A DNA stretch of 64,000 nt from CAMDHY01 sp046156265 (GCF_046156265.1 NZ_JAWDIR010000022.1:124001-188000), one strand, 5' to 3'; shown: positions 24,093-33,510, counted from the stretch's first letter. Notes: generated by a model from the sequence alone, not told the origin. Made by a program: numbers and translations.

Positions 24093-24125
24093 CCGAGTAG
24101 CGCCCAACCACCTGCGAAGTCGCGC

Positions 24126-24158
24126 GGGACGGACCTGTCCGCCGGGACGGTCCGTCCC
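24126..24158 (+). promoter_or_regulatory. Intercistronic hairpin after binding-protein gene
   Basis: Perfect 10-bp stem GGGACGGACC / GGTCCGTCCC with a 13-nt loop and no T-tract. Likely an mRNA-stabilising or partial-termination element that lets the binding protein exceed the membrane parts. Confidence 0.55.
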
Positions 24159-24195
24159 CACTCCGCACAGCGCCCGGGTTCGGGGGAGGCCTGGA

Positions 24196-26073
24196 ATGGT
24201 CGAATTGCTCAGCCAGATCCTCAATGGTCTGGTCCTCGGCAACGTCTATGCCATCGTGGCGATCGGCTTCTCGCTGATCTTCGGCGTGACGAACCTCATC
24301 AACTTCGCCCAGGGCTCGCTGCTCATGCTGGGCGCGCTGATCGCGTACTCGGCGACACAGGCCGGGCTGCCCTTGCTGGTCGCCATTCCGGTCTCCGTGG
24401 CGGCGACCACGATCCTCGGCATGCTCATCGAGAAGCTGGCCCTGCGCCCGCTCGAGAACGCGCCCTGGATCGCGCCGCTGCTCTCGACACTGGCGATTAC
24501 GTTCGTGCTCGATCAGGCGGCGGAGATCATCTGGACGCCGGAGGCGCACCGCTTTCCGAGCCCCTTCGCCGACACCACCTGGGTGATCGGCGCCGCCTAC
24601 GTCACCGGCGTCGATCTGATGATCCTCGCCTCGTCGCTCGCCATCATGGTCGGGCTCTGGCTGTTCCTGACCCGCAGCTGGACCGGCCGCGCGCTCCGGG
24701 CAATGTCGCAGGATCCCGACGCCTGCCGGCAGATGGGCGTCTCCACCGATCAGCTTCGCCAGCTCGCCTTCGGCCTCGGCGCCGCTCTCGCCGCCATCGC
24801 CGGCGTCATGGTCGCGATGTACTACCAGAACGTCTATCCGCAGATGGGCATACCGTTCGGCCTGAAGGGCTTCACGGCGGCGCTGCTCGGCGGGCTCGCG
24901 AGCATTCCGGGTGCCGTCGTCGGCGGACTGCTGCTCGGCGTGCTGGAGGCGCTGGCCGTCGGCTATGTCGGCGAGGGCTTCCGCGACATGGTGGCCTTCG
25001 GCCTGTTGTTCGTCATCCTGATGCTGCGCCCGCAGGGACTGCTCGGCGATCGCCGGCTCGACGCGCTCGGCGGGTCACGCGGGGCCTCGGGGATCATGCC
25101 CTCGACCAGCATCGTGATCGGCCAGGGCGGCCAGCCGCTGGCGCACGCCCGGGTGCTGAGCGTGCACTACGCGTGGCTTCTGGCCGCGGTCGCGGTGCTG
25201 GCGCTGCTGCCGTTCCTCGGCACCTCCAACTACGTGCTGCAGGTCGCGCTCGTCATCGCCATCTTCGCACTGCTGGCGACGGGACTGACGGTCCTGTCCG
25301 GCGCGGCCGGCATCATGTATCTCGGCTTCGCCGGCTTCTTCGGCGTCGGCGCCTACGTGGCCGCCCTGGCGGCGAAGACCTATGGCGCCCCGGCCGAATT
25401 AAGCTTCCTGCTGGCCGCTCTCTTCACGGCCGTGCTCGCCGGTATCATCGGGCTCCTGTGCGCCTCCCTCACGGGCCATGTCGTCGGTCTCGCGACGCTG
25501 GCTCTCGGCGTCCTCATCTGGCTGGTGCTGCTGAACTGGCAGGACGTGACGGGCGGGCCGAATGGGATCTTCGGCATCCCCCGCCCTTCGCTCGCGCTTC
25601 TGCCCGACGTGCCGATGACCAGCCTCGCGGCGCAGTACTGGCAGGTCCTCGTCGTGCTCGCGATCGCCATCCTCGTGGCCGGCCGGCTGCTGGCCTCGCC
25701 GATCGGCCGCAGTTGGCGGGCGATCCGCGAGGACCGGATCGCCGCCCATGCGGCGGGCCTGCCGGTGCGGCGCTACCTCGTCACCGCCTTCGCACTTGCC
25801 GGCGCCTGCGCGGGCATGGCCGGCGCGGCGTTCGCCTTCCTCCACCGCTTCATCAGTCCCGACAGCTTCCGTCTCGACACCTCCTTCCTGATGGTGGCGA
25901 TCGTCGTGCTGGGCGGCCTCGGCAACATGGCCGGCGCGCTGATCGGGGCGGTGCTGCTCATGACGCTGCCCGAAGCCCTGCGCGGCTTCTCGGACTACCG
26001 GATGATCTTCTTCGGCCTGATCCTCTACGCCGTGCTGCGGTTCCGCCCGCAGGGCATCGCGGGAGTGCGCTGA
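24196..26073 (+). CDS. Fused LivH-LivM ABC permease
   Basis: 625 residues combining two permeases that are usually separate. Residues 1-~290 match LivH (LGNVYAIVAIGFSLIFGVTN, LINFAQGSLLMLGAL, the AMSQDPDACRQMG cytoplasmic loop and LGGLASIPGAVVGGLLLG). After a ~35-residue linker, residues ~325-625 match LivM (LSGAAGIMYLGFAGFFGVGAY, WRAIREDRIAAHAAG, VLGGLGNMAGALIGA, RFRPQGI). Many hydrophobic segments are present in both halves. It ends in TGATG overlapping the ATPase start. The fusion forces a 1:1 permease ratio. Confidence 0.92.
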   Translation: MVELLSQILNGLVLGNVYAIVAIGFSLIFGVTNLINFAQGSLLMLGALIAYSATQAGLPLLVAIPVSVAATTILGMLIEKLALRPLENAPWIAPLLSTLAITFVLDQAAEIIWTPEAHRFPSPFADTTWVIGAAYVTGVDLMILASSLAIMVGLWLFLTRSWTGRALRAMSQDPDACRQMGVSTDQLRQLAFGLGAALAAIAGVMVAMYYQNVYPQMGIPFGLKGFTAALLGGLASIPGAVVGGLLLGVLEALAVGYVGEGFRDMVAFGLLFVILMLRPQGLLGDRRLDALGGSRGASGIMPSTSIVIGQGGQPLAHARVLSVHYAWLLAAVAVLALLPFLGTSNYVLQVALVIAIFALLATGLTVLSGAAGIMYLGFAGFFGVGAYVAALAAKTYGAPAELSFLLAALFTAVLAGIIGLLCASLTGHVVGLATLALGVLIWLVLLNWQDVTGGPNGIFGIPRPSLALLPDVPMTSLAAQYWQVLVVLAIAILVAGRLLASPIGRSWRAIREDRIAAHAAGLPVRRYLVTAFALAGACAGMAGAAFAFLHRFISPDSFRLDTSFLMVAIVVLGGLGNMAGALIGAVLLMTLPEALRGFSDYRMIFFGLILYAVLRFRPQGIAGVR

Positions 26074-27716
26074 TGCTCGCCCCCAACACGCCCGGCACCG
26101 AGCCGGCCATGCTCGACATCGCCGACGTGACGGTCGGCTTCGGCGGCCTGAAGGCGCTCGACCGGCTCACCCTGCAGATCGCCCGGGGTGAGTTCGTCGG
26201 CATCGTCGGACCGAACGGCGCCGGCAAGTCGACGCTGATCCAGACCGTCACCGGCTTCGTCAAGCCGACCATCGGCACGATCAGCTTCCGCGGCCAGCGC
26301 ATCGACGGCAGACCTCCCGAGGGCGTCGCCGCGCTCGGCATCGCGCGGACCTTCCAGACGAGCCGTGTCTTTCCGGCCCTGACGATCGAGGAAAGCGTCA
26401 AGGTCGGGCTGCAGCGCGGCCTGATCGGCGGCGGACGCCGGCCGAGCCGTTTCGGGGCGCTGGGAGAGCCCTTGGCCGCCCTCCTCGGCCTGAAATCCTA
26501 CCGGGCGGCGCAGGACGAGGCGCAGGAACGGGTGGAAGCGGTGCTGAAGCTGTTCGGCGACCGTCTCGCCTCGCGCCGCGACCGGCCGGCGCACAGCCTG
26601 TCCTACGCCAACCGCCGGCGGCTCGACATCGCCCGCGCCCTCGTTGCCGAGCCGGATCTCCTGCTGCTGGACGAGCCGACGGCCGGCATGAACCCGACCG
26701 AGAGCCACGAGCTCGCCGATCTCCTGCTCGACCTGCGCCAGCGCTTCCCGGCGATGGGCATCGTGATGATCGAGCACAAGCTCGACATCGTCCGCCGCCT
26801 CGCCGAGCGCGCCGTGGTCATGGCCGCCGGCCGGGTGATCGTCGACGACAAGCCGGACATCGCCTTCGCCGATCCGGAGGTGGCCGTCGCATATCTCGGC
26901 CGCGCGCACGGCGCCCCCGCCACGATCTCGGCCGGCCACATCCACCACGAGGGCGCCACGCTGAAGCCGTCGGCGGTGCCGGCCGTGGAGATGAAGGGCG
27001 TCGACATCTTCTACGGCCCCGTGCAGGCGCTGTTCGGTCTCACTTTGCACGTCGCGCAGGGCGAGGCCGTTGCCGTTCTCGGCGGCAACGCCTCGGGCAA
27101 GTCGACAACCGTCAAGACGGTCCTCGGGCTCGTCACGCCCAAGGCCGGCGAATACCGCCTGTTCGGCGAGGCACCGCCCACCAGCACCGCCGGCGTCATC
27201 GGCAAGGGCGTCGCCTCCATCCCCGAAGGCCGGCGGATGTTCGCGGAGCTCACGGTCCGCGACAACCTCTTAATGGGCGCCTATGCCCGCCGGCGCGAGG
27301 ACAAGGCGGGGCTCGCCCGCGACCTCGACAAGGTGCTGGCGGAGTTCCCGTGGCTCTCCGGTCGTCTGGACCAGCTGGCGGGCACGCTGTCGGGCGGCGA
27401 GCAGCAGATGGTCGCGCTCGGCCGCGCCTGGCTCAGGAAACCGAGCCTCCTGTGCATCGACGAGCCGTCGATGGGCCTGTCGCCGATGATGGTGGAGCGC
27501 GTCTACGAGATCCTCCAGCGCTGGAAGGCGCAGGGGCTTACCATCCTGATGGTCGAGCAGAGCGCCAACCAGGCGCTGGAGCTCGTCGACCGGGCGTACG
27601 TGCTGCGCAACGGCACGCTGATGCTCGAAGGCACCGCTGCTGCCCTCAAGAGCGATCCCGCCATCCAGGAAGCCTACCTCGGCGCCCGCCAGAAGCCGGT
27701 GCCCGCCGGCGCCTGA
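26073..27716 (+). CDS. Fused LivG-LivF ABC ATPase
   Basis: 547 residues with two full nucleotide-binding domains. First (LivG-like): Walker A GPNGAGKST near residue 47, signature-like region HSLSYANRRRLDIARAL with Walker B LLLLDEPTAGMNP near 200, and switch IEHKLD. Second (LivF-like): Walker A GGNASGKST near 340, IPEGRRMFAELT, signature LSGGEQQMVALGRA and Walker B LLCIDEPSMGLSP. The LivG half lacks a canonical LSGG, as often in this family. ATG overlaps the permease stop. With the fused permease, the whole transporter core is only two chains. Confidence 0.93.
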   Translation: MLAPNTPGTEPAMLDIADVTVGFGGLKALDRLTLQIARGEFVGIVGPNGAGKSTLIQTVTGFVKPTIGTISFRGQRIDGRPPEGVAALGIARTFQTSRVFPALTIEESVKVGLQRGLIGGGRRPSRFGALGEPLAALLGLKSYRAAQDEAQERVEAVLKLFGDRLASRRDRPAHSLSYANRRRLDIARALVAEPDLLLLDEPTAGMNPTESHELADLLLDLRQRFPAMGIVMIEHKLDIVRRLAERAVVMAAGRVIVDDKPDIAFADPEVAVAYLGRAHGAPATISAGHIHHEGATLKPSAVPAVEMKGVDIFYGPVQALFGLTLHVAQGEAVAVLGGNASGKSTTVKTVLGLVTPKAGEYRLFGEAPPTSTAGVIGKGVASIPEGRRMFAELTVRDNLLMGAYARRREDKAGLARDLDKVLAEFPWLSGRLDQLAGTLSGGEQQMVALGRAWLRKPSLLCIDEPSMGLSPMMVERVYEILQRWKAQGLTILMVEQSANQALELVDRAYVLRNGTLMLEGTAAALKSDPAIQEAYLGARQKPVPAGA

Positions 27717-27753
27717 GCGCCTGCCCCGTCCATCACCAGGAGGATCCCCCGTC

Positions 27754-29838
27754 ATGGGTTTGCGTGTCGGCATTGATATCGGCGGCACTTTCACGGATTT
27801 CGTCGTGTTCGATGGCGAGACCGGTCAGTTCGAGATCGGCAAGACCTTGTCGACGCCGGCGGATCCATCTTTGGCCGTACTGAACGGCCTGTCGGCGATG
27901 CTCGCCTCGGAGCGTTTCGCGTCGCGCGAGATCGAGGCGGTGATCCATGCCACCACCATCGCCACCAACACGGTGCTGGAGCGCAAGGGCCAGCCAACCG
28001 CGCTGCTGACGACGACGGGCTTCCGGGACCTGCTGATCATCGGTCGGCAGAAGCGCTACGAGCTCTACGACAACGAGGCCACCCGCCCCACCCCGCTGGT
28101 GCCGCGCCATCACGTCTGGGGCGTGCCGGAGCGGATGCGCTGGGACGGCTCCGTGGAAACCGCCCTCGACGAGGCCGCGGTTCGCCAGATCGCCCGGGAG
28201 ATGAAGGCGGAAGGCATCGTCGCCGTGGCCGTGTGCCTGCTGCACGCCTATGCCAACCCGGCCCACGAGCGGCGCATCGAGGAGATCCTCATCGAGGAGG
28301 CACCGGACCTGCTGGTGTCGCTCTCCTCGGACGTGTCGCCGGTCTACCGCGAGTTCGAGCGCGCCTCGACCACCGTGATGAACGCCTACGTGATGCCGAG
28401 CGTAACGCACTACGTGGAAAGCCTGGACAACGAACTGCGCCGGCTCGGCACCGTCTCGCCGATGCTCATCATGCAGTCGAACGGCGGCGTCGCCACCTCC
28501 GACCTCGTCAAGCGCTTTCCGATCCGCATCATCGAGAGCGGTCCGGCGGCGGGCGCCCTGACGGCCGCACGCTTCGCCCCGGCCGCCGGCACCGACAAGC
28601 TCATCTCGTTCGACATGGGCGGCACCACGGCCAAGCTCTGCCTCGTCGAGAACGGTCGGCCGATGCTGACGAGCCAGTTCGAAGTCGACATGACGCATCT
28701 CAAGAAGGGCAGCGGCCTGCCGATCTCGATCCCGGCGGTCGATCTCATCGAGATCGGCTCGGGCGGCGGCTCGATCGCCCGTCCGGAGCTCGGCGCGATC
28801 GTCGTCGGCCCGCAGAGCGCCGGCTCGGAGCCAGGCCCCGTCTGCTACGGCCGCGGCGGCACGCGGCCGACCGTCACCGACGCCGATCTCGTGCTCGGCT
28901 ACCTCAATCCCGGCTACTTCCTCGGCGGCGAGATGGCCCTCGACACGGCCGCCGCGAAGGCTGCCATCGAGCGCGAGGTCGCCCAGCCGCTCGGCATCGA
29001 CGCAATGGCGGCCGCCTGGGGCATCCACGAGATCGTCACGGCCCAGATGGCGCAGGCGGCCCGCGCCGTCACCATCAGCGCCGGCAAGGACCCCCGGCTG
29101 TTCGCCCTCGTGCCGTTCGGCGGCGCCGGGCCCGTCCACGGCGCCAGGCTCGCCCGCATGCTCGGATGCCCCAAGGTCGTGTTCCCCCGCGCCGCCGGCG
29201 TCGAATCCGCTGTCGGGCTGCTGATGGCCGAGCCCTCGCTCGACCTCGCCCGGACGCAGGTCGTCGACCTCACCGAGGAGACGCTCGGCATCATCAACGC
29301 CGTGTTCGCCGATCTCGAGGCCCGCGCACGACAGCAGCTTGCGGAGAGCAACGTGCCGCCCGAGATGCACCGCCTCAGCGTCAGCGCCGACATGCGCTTC
29401 GCCGGCCAGGGCTACGAGATCGCCGTAGAGCTGCCGCTGCCGCCCTACCGCGCCGCCGACCTGCCGGCGCTGCGCGAGGCCTTCTTCGCCGCCTACACCG
29501 TCGCCTATGGCGAGCGCACCTTCGAGCCGGACTGGCCGATCGTCGGCGTGCAATGGCGCCTGCGCGCGAGCGCCGCCGGTGCGGTGCTGAAGATGGAGGC
29601 GATCAGCGAGGCGGGGGACGGCGATCCCCGGCGGGCCTTCAAGGGCGTGCGGCCGGTCTGGTTCCCCGAGACGGACGGCTTCGCCGACTGCCCCGTCTAC
29701 GACCGCTACGCGCTCGCCGCCGGCGACGTCATCGAGGGACCGGCCATCGTCGAGGAGCGGGAATCGACCATCGTCCTGCCGCCCGCCAGCCGCACCACCG
29801 CCGATACCCACGGCAACCTGATCACCGAACTGCGTTGA
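27754..29838 (+). CDS. hyuA: Hydantoinase/oxoprolinase subunit A, copy 1
   Basis: 694 residues. ASKHA-type ATP-binding fold: phosphate loop GIDIGGTFTDFVVFDGETG near residue 6, a THATTIATN-like segment near 66, FDMGGTTAKLCLVE near 287 and GSGGGSIARPELGAIVVGPQ near 330. Known: subunit A/B complexes hydrolyse 5-oxoproline or hydantoins, usually with ATP. It follows the ABC transporter by 37 bp with AGGAGG upstream and is presumably in the same operon, so the imported compound is probably its substrate. Subunit B follows by 11 bp. Confidence 0.92.
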   Translation: MGLRVGIDIGGTFTDFVVFDGETGQFEIGKTLSTPADPSLAVLNGLSAMLASERFASREIEAVIHATTIATNTVLERKGQPTALLTTTGFRDLLIIGRQKRYELYDNEATRPTPLVPRHHVWGVPERMRWDGSVETALDEAAVRQIAREMKAEGIVAVAVCLLHAYANPAHERRIEEILIEEAPDLLVSLSSDVSPVYREFERASTTVMNAYVMPSVTHYVESLDNELRRLGTVSPMLIMQSNGGVATSDLVKRFPIRIIESGPAAGALTAARFAPAAGTDKLISFDMGGTTAKLCLVENGRPMLTSQFEVDMTHLKKGSGLPISIPAVDLIEIGSGGGSIARPELGAIVVGPQSAGSEPGPVCYGRGGTRPTVTDADLVLGYLNPGYFLGGEMALDTAAAKAAIEREVAQPLGIDAMAAAWGIHEIVTAQMAQAARAVTISAGKDPRLFALVPFGGAGPVHGARLARMLGCPKVVFPRAAGVESAVGLLMAEPSLDLARTQVVDLTEETLGIINAVFADLEARARQQLAESNVPPEMHRLSVSADMRFAGQGYEIAVELPLPPYRAADLPALREAFFAAYTVAYGERTFEPDWPIVGVQWRLRASAAGAVLKMEAISEAGDGDPRRAFKGVRPVWFPETDGFADCPVYDRYALAAGDVIEGPAIVEERESTIVLPPASRTTADTHGNLITELR

Positions 29839-29849
29839 GGCGCGAAACG

Positions 29850-31586
29850 ATGCCTGCGATCGATCCCGTCACTCTCTCGGTCATCTGGGGCGGCCTGATC
29901 TCCACGGCGGCGGAGATGGGCTCTACCCTGCTGCGCGCCGCCTATTCGATGACGGTCCGCGAGGGCTCCGACTTCTCCACCGGGGTCTTCGACGCCGAGG
30001 GCAACATGATCGCCCAGGGCGACTACAGTCCCGGCCACCTCGGCTCGATGGCCTTCACCGTCCGCCAGATGCTGGAGTGGTACCCCGCCGAGACGCTCTC
30101 TCCCGGCGACGCGGTGATCTGCAACGATCCCTCGATCGGCTCCGGCCACCTGCCGGACATCTTCATGGTGATGCCGGTGTTTCTCGGCGAGCGCCTGATC
30201 GGCTACGCCGTCAACATTGCCCACCACATCGACGTCGGCGGGTCCGCTCCGGGGTCGGAGGAGGTCGTCGGCGTCCGCGAGACCTGCCAGGAGGGCATCC
30301 GTCTCCTCCCCGTCCGGCTCTACCGGAAGGGCGAGCCGGTTGCGGAGATCTTGCGCATCATCGAGGGCAATGTCCGCATCAAGGACGTGCTGGGCGACCT
30401 CCGGGCGCAGTATGCGGCGAACCTCGTCGGCGCCGCGCGGATGCGCGCGCTCGCCGAGCAGTACGGTCCGGACGTGCTCGCCGACGTCATGGCGGAGATC
30501 CTCGAGAAGAGCCATGAGGGCATGATCAGCGCCATCCAGGCGCTGCCGAACGGCACCTGGCACTTCGAGGACCGGCTCGACGACGTCGGCCCCGGCACGG
30601 ACCCCGTCCCCTTCAAGCTTGCCCTCACCGTCACCGACGACAGGATCATCTGCGACTGGACCGGCACCGGCGAGCAGCGCGAGGCGGGGCTCAACTGCTA
30701 CATGCAGTACACGCGCTCCTACTGCATCGCCGCCATCAAGGGCGTGACGCTGCCGCGCGCGCCGCAGAACTTCGGCATCATCAAGTGCATCGAGATCCGC
30801 GCGCCGCTCGGCTCCTACGTCAACCCGCGGCCGGGCGCGGCGAGCGGGGCACGGTCGGTCAACGCCAACCGCATCTACGAGGTGGTGATGGGCTGCATGG
30901 CGCAGATCGTGCCGAAGCGCGTCATCGCCGCCTCGTCCGGCTTCCACAACCCGAAGATCTTCGGCGCCGCGAGCCCGTTCACCGGCAAGCCCTATCTCGC
31001 CTGGATGTCGGCGGTCGGCGGCATGGGGGCCCACTTCCACCGCGACGGCAACGAGGTGACGACCTCGCCGACGAACGGCACCAACACGCCGGTAGAGGTG
31101 CAGGAGATGAATGCGCCGGTGTTCGTCGAATGCATGGAGCTGATCCCCGACACCGGCGGCGCCGGCAAGTTCCGCGGCGGCATGTCGCTGCGCAAGGACG
31201 TCCGGCTCGTCGCCGACGTCGGCCGCGTCACCAATCTCGGCGACCGCCAGAAGAGCGTGCCCTACGGCCTCGACGACGGCCTGCCGGGCATCCGCGCCAG
31301 GGCGATCCTCAACCCGGGCACGGCGGGCGAGCGCGAGCTCGAATCGAAGGGCACCTACGACCTGAAGAAGGGCGACGTTCTGAGCATGCAGACCGCCTCC
31401 GGAGGCGGCTACGGCGACCCGCGGGCCCGCGACCCGCAGCGGGTGCTGGACGACGTGCGCGCCGGCCTCGTCTCGGTGCTCGCCGCCCGCGAGCTCTACG
31501 GCGTCGTCGTGCGCGAGCGCCCCCTCGCGGTGGACGTCGAGGCAACGGTGCGCGAGCGCGCCGGGACCCTCACGCCCGTCTCGTAG
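29850..31586 (+). CDS. hyuB: Hydantoinase/oxoprolinase subunit B, copy 1
   Basis: 578 residues of the HyuB family: IDPVTLSVIWGGLISTAAEMG at the start, MTVREGSDFSTGVFD near 34, ICNDPSIGSGHLPDIFMVMP near 88, NIAHHIDVGGSAPGS near 118, a GTGEQREAGLN region near 270 and GGAGKFRGGMSLRKDV near 435. It pairs with the preceding HyuA to form the amide-cleaving complex. The ATG at 29850 was chosen for its match to family N-termini. The stop is followed by a ~150-bp gap with no gene. Confidence 0.92.
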   Translation: MPAIDPVTLSVIWGGLISTAAEMGSTLLRAAYSMTVREGSDFSTGVFDAEGNMIAQGDYSPGHLGSMAFTVRQMLEWYPAETLSPGDAVICNDPSIGSGHLPDIFMVMPVFLGERLIGYAVNIAHHIDVGGSAPGSEEVVGVRETCQEGIRLLPVRLYRKGEPVAEILRIIEGNVRIKDVLGDLRAQYAANLVGAARMRALAEQYGPDVLADVMAEILEKSHEGMISAIQALPNGTWHFEDRLDDVGPGTDPVPFKLALTVTDDRIICDWTGTGEQREAGLNCYMQYTRSYCIAAIKGVTLPRAPQNFGIIKCIEIRAPLGSYVNPRPGAASGARSVNANRIYEVVMGCMAQIVPKRVIAASSGFHNPKIFGAASPFTGKPYLAWMSAVGGMGAHFHRDGNEVTTSPTNGTNTPVEVQEMNAPVFVECMELIPDTGGAGKFRGGMSLRKDVRLVADVGRVTNLGDRQKSVPYGLDDGLPGIRARAILNPGTAGERELESKGTYDLKKGDVLSMQTASGGGYGDPRARDPQRVLDDVRAGLVSVLAARELYGVVVRERPLAVDVEATVRERAGTLTPVS

Positions 31587-31737
31587 GCAGATCGGAGCGG
31601 CGCAGCGGTCAAGCCGCCCGAAGGGCTCAACTCGAACGCCGGCGATCGTGAAGGCAACCGCTGCAACTCTTCCGATCGGCCCTCGTTGTGGGGTGACGCT
31701 CGCCGGGCGTCTGGTCCGGGCGCGAGGAGGAACCGTG

Positions 31738-31914
31738 ATGGCCAAGCGTGAGCTCATCGATACCGGCACCGACAAGCGCTATGTGCGCCGCGACGAGGCC
31801 GGCCGCTTCAAGGAGTCCGACGACGTCGGCCGCTCGCTCGCGCAGGACGTGCGCAAGTCGGCGAAGACGACGGTGAAGTCCGGGCAGGGCGACAAGGGTG
31901 ACCAGAAGAAGTAA
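31738..31914 (+). CDS. Small basic conserved-type protein (58 aa)
   Basis: ATG 31738 has GAGGAGG just upstream, a strong translation signal. The protein begins MAKRELIDTGTDKRYVRRD and continues with GRFKESDDVGRSLAQDVRK and a Lys-rich tail. It is highly charged and probably partly unfolded. Proteins of this pattern occur widely in Hyphomicrobiales without known function. It overlaps the exonuclease gene by 17 bases. Confidence 0.72.
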   Translation: MAKRELIDTGTDKRYVRRDEAGRFKESDDVGRSLAQDVRKSAKTTVKSGQGDKGDQKK

Positions 31915-32710
31915 GTCGCCCGCCTCCCTGACGATCGCCACCTTCAACGTCAACGGCGTCAACGGTCGGCTTGCGGTGCTGCTGCGCTGGCTCGCCGAGC
32001 GCGCGCCGGACATCGTCTGTCTGCAGGAATTGAAGGCCGAGGACTGCCGGTTCCCGCTCGACGCCATCGAGGCGGCGGGATACGGCGCCGTCTGGCATGG
32101 GCAGAAGAGCTGGAACGGCGTCGCGATCCTCGCCCGGGGCCGCCAGCCGATCGAGACGCGACGCGGGCTCCCGGGTGAAGCGGCCGATGCGCCGAGCCGC
32201 TACATCGAGGCCGCCGTCCAGGGCGTCCTCGTCGGCTGCCTCTATGCCCCGAACGGCAACCCGGCGCCGGGGCCGAAGTTCGACGCCAAGCTCGCTTGGT
32301 TCGAGCGCTTCCTCGCCTACGCCGCCGACCTCGCCGCCCACGACGTGCCGGTCGCGCTCGTCGGCGACTACAATGTCATCCCGACCGACCTCGACGTCTA
32401 CAAGCCCGAGCGGTGGCGGGATGACGCGCTATTCCGCCCGGAGGTCCGCGACGCCTTCCAGCGCCTCACCGCCGCCGGCTGGACGGACGCCTTGCGCACG
32501 CTGCACCCGGACGAGCGCCTCTATACGTTCTGGGACTATTTCCGGAATGCCTTCGGCCGCGACGCCGGCCTGCGCCTCGACCATCTGCTGCTCGGCCGGC
32601 ACCTCTCCGGCCGCCTTCTCGACGCCGGCGTGGACCGCCACGTCCGGGGTTGGGAGAAGGCGAGCGACCATGCGCCGACGTGGGTCATGGTGGAGGCGCC
32701 CGATGGCTGA
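31898..32710 (+). CDS. xthA: Exodeoxyribonuclease III family DNA repair nuclease
   Basis: 270 residues from GTG 31898. Endonuclease/exonuclease/phosphatase fold with family motifs: IATFNVNGVNGR near 12, VCLQELKAED near 40 (metal-binding Glu), YAPNGNP near 116, VGDYNVIPTDLDV near 154, RLDHLL near 225 and the catalytic DHAP near 255. Cleaves DNA at abasic sites and trims 3' ends. The overlap with the small upstream gene suggests co-translation. ATP-independent and cytoplasmic. It is unrelated to the catabolic theme. Confidence 0.93.
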   Translation: MTRRSKSPASLTIATFNVNGVNGRLAVLLRWLAERAPDIVCLQELKAEDCRFPLDAIEAAGYGAVWHGQKSWNGVAILARGRQPIETRRGLPGEAADAPSRYIEAAVQGVLVGCLYAPNGNPAPGPKFDAKLAWFERFLAYAADLAAHDVPVALVGDYNVIPTDLDVYKPERWRDDALFRPEVRDAFQRLTAAGWTDALRTLHPDERLYTFWDYFRNAFGRDAGLRLDHLLLGRHLSGRLLDAGVDRHVRGWEKASDHAPTWVMVEAPDG

Positions 32711-32761
32711 GCGGGGGATGTGTGTGGCTCGGGCCGCACCTCTCCACATCGCTGCCACCCG

Positions 32762-32789
32762 TTGCGACCTTTGCGCGTTCGCCTATCCT
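32762..32789 (+). promoter_or_regulatory. Putative promoter of chromate-transporter operon
   Basis: TTGCGA (32762-32767), a 16-bp spacer and TATCCT (32784-32789), followed 25 bp later by a perfect inverted repeat. Confidence 0.45.
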
Positions 32790-32814
32790 CCAGCCCTGCT
32801 GAAACCAAACGAGA

Positions 32815-32829
32815 ATCGCTTGAAGCGAT
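32815..32829. promoter_or_regulatory. Perfect inverted repeat, candidate operator
   Basis: ATCGCTT-G-AAGCGAT lies just downstream of the putative -10 and upstream of the leader peptide start, a position suited to repression. Confidence 0.45.
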
Positions 32830-32845
32830 CCCTCGGGAGCAAGTG

Positions 32846-32929
32846 ATGTCCGAGCCCGGAGCGTCGCGTCTTCCCCCGTTTGTCCTATTGCGGTGCTCGG
32901 CCCGATCGACGATGTGGCAACCGCGATGA
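32846..32929 (+). CDS. Putative 27-aa leader peptide
   Basis: ATG 32846 has GGGAG at 32835-32839, a good spacing. The 27-codon frame stops at TGA 32927-32929, which overlaps the transporter ATG at 32926 as ATGA. This points to translational coupling of the transporter to a short leader. The peptide is basic with a hydrophobic middle (LPPFVLLR). It may only set the ribosome in place. Confidence 0.45.
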   Translation: MSEPGASRLPPFVLLRCSARSTMWQPR

Positions 32930-33510
32930 CGGCGCCGCAGCCCGTCGTCGTCGACCTCGAGCCGCCGCCGCCCACTCCCCCCAGCCTGCTGCAGCTCTTC
33001 CTCGCCTTCGGCAAGATCAGCCTCGTCAGCTTCGGCGGCGGCGTCACGGCGCTGATGTACCGCGAGTTCGTCATCGGCCGGCGCTGGGTCGCGGAGGGCG
33101 ACTTCATGTCCGGCCTCGCTCTGGCGCAGGCGATGCCGGGCGTGAACGTCACCAACCTGGCGATCTGGCTCGGCAGCCAGTTGCGCGGCCCCGCCGGGGC
33201 CGTCGTCGCCTGCCTCGGGGCTCTGGTGCCGGCGGCGCTCCTGATCATCGGCGTCGGCGCGCTGCTGCACGAGCTGGCGAAGACGCCGCTCGGCGCGAGC
33301 GCACTCGCCGGCGTCGCCGCAGCGGCGCTCGGGCTGACGCTGGCGATGGGACTGCGCACCGCCAAGTTCGCGCTGGTCGACCGTACGAGCCTCGTCATCT
33401 TCGCCATCGCGCTGATCGGCGCCGCCGTTTTCGGCTCGATCGTCCTGCTGGTCGCCATCCTCGCGCCGGTGAGCATCGTGCTCGCCTACCGGAACACCCC
33501 GGATGAATGA
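32926..33510 (+). CDS. Chromate transporter (CHR family), first half-size subunit
   Basis: About 194 residues from ATG 32926. The CHR-domain signature FGKISLVSFGGGVTALMYREFV and the following RRWVAEGDFMSGLALAQAMPGV are clear, with four to six hydrophobic segments after. An upstream in-frame GTG at 32893 would add 11 residues, but the ATGA overlap favours 32926. Half-size CHR proteins work as pairs of opposite topology to export chromate. The partner starts eight bases before this gene ends. The true substrate might be another oxyanion. Confidence 0.83.
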   Translation: MTAPQPVVVDLEPPPPTPPSLLQLFLAFGKISLVSFGGGVTALMYREFVIGRRWVAEGDFMSGLALAQAMPGVNVTNLAIWLGSQLRGPAGAVVACLGALVPAALLIIGVGALLHELAKTPLGASALAGVAAAALGLTLAMGLRTAKFALVDRTSLVIFAIALIGAAVFGSIVLLVAILAPVSIVLAYRNTPDE

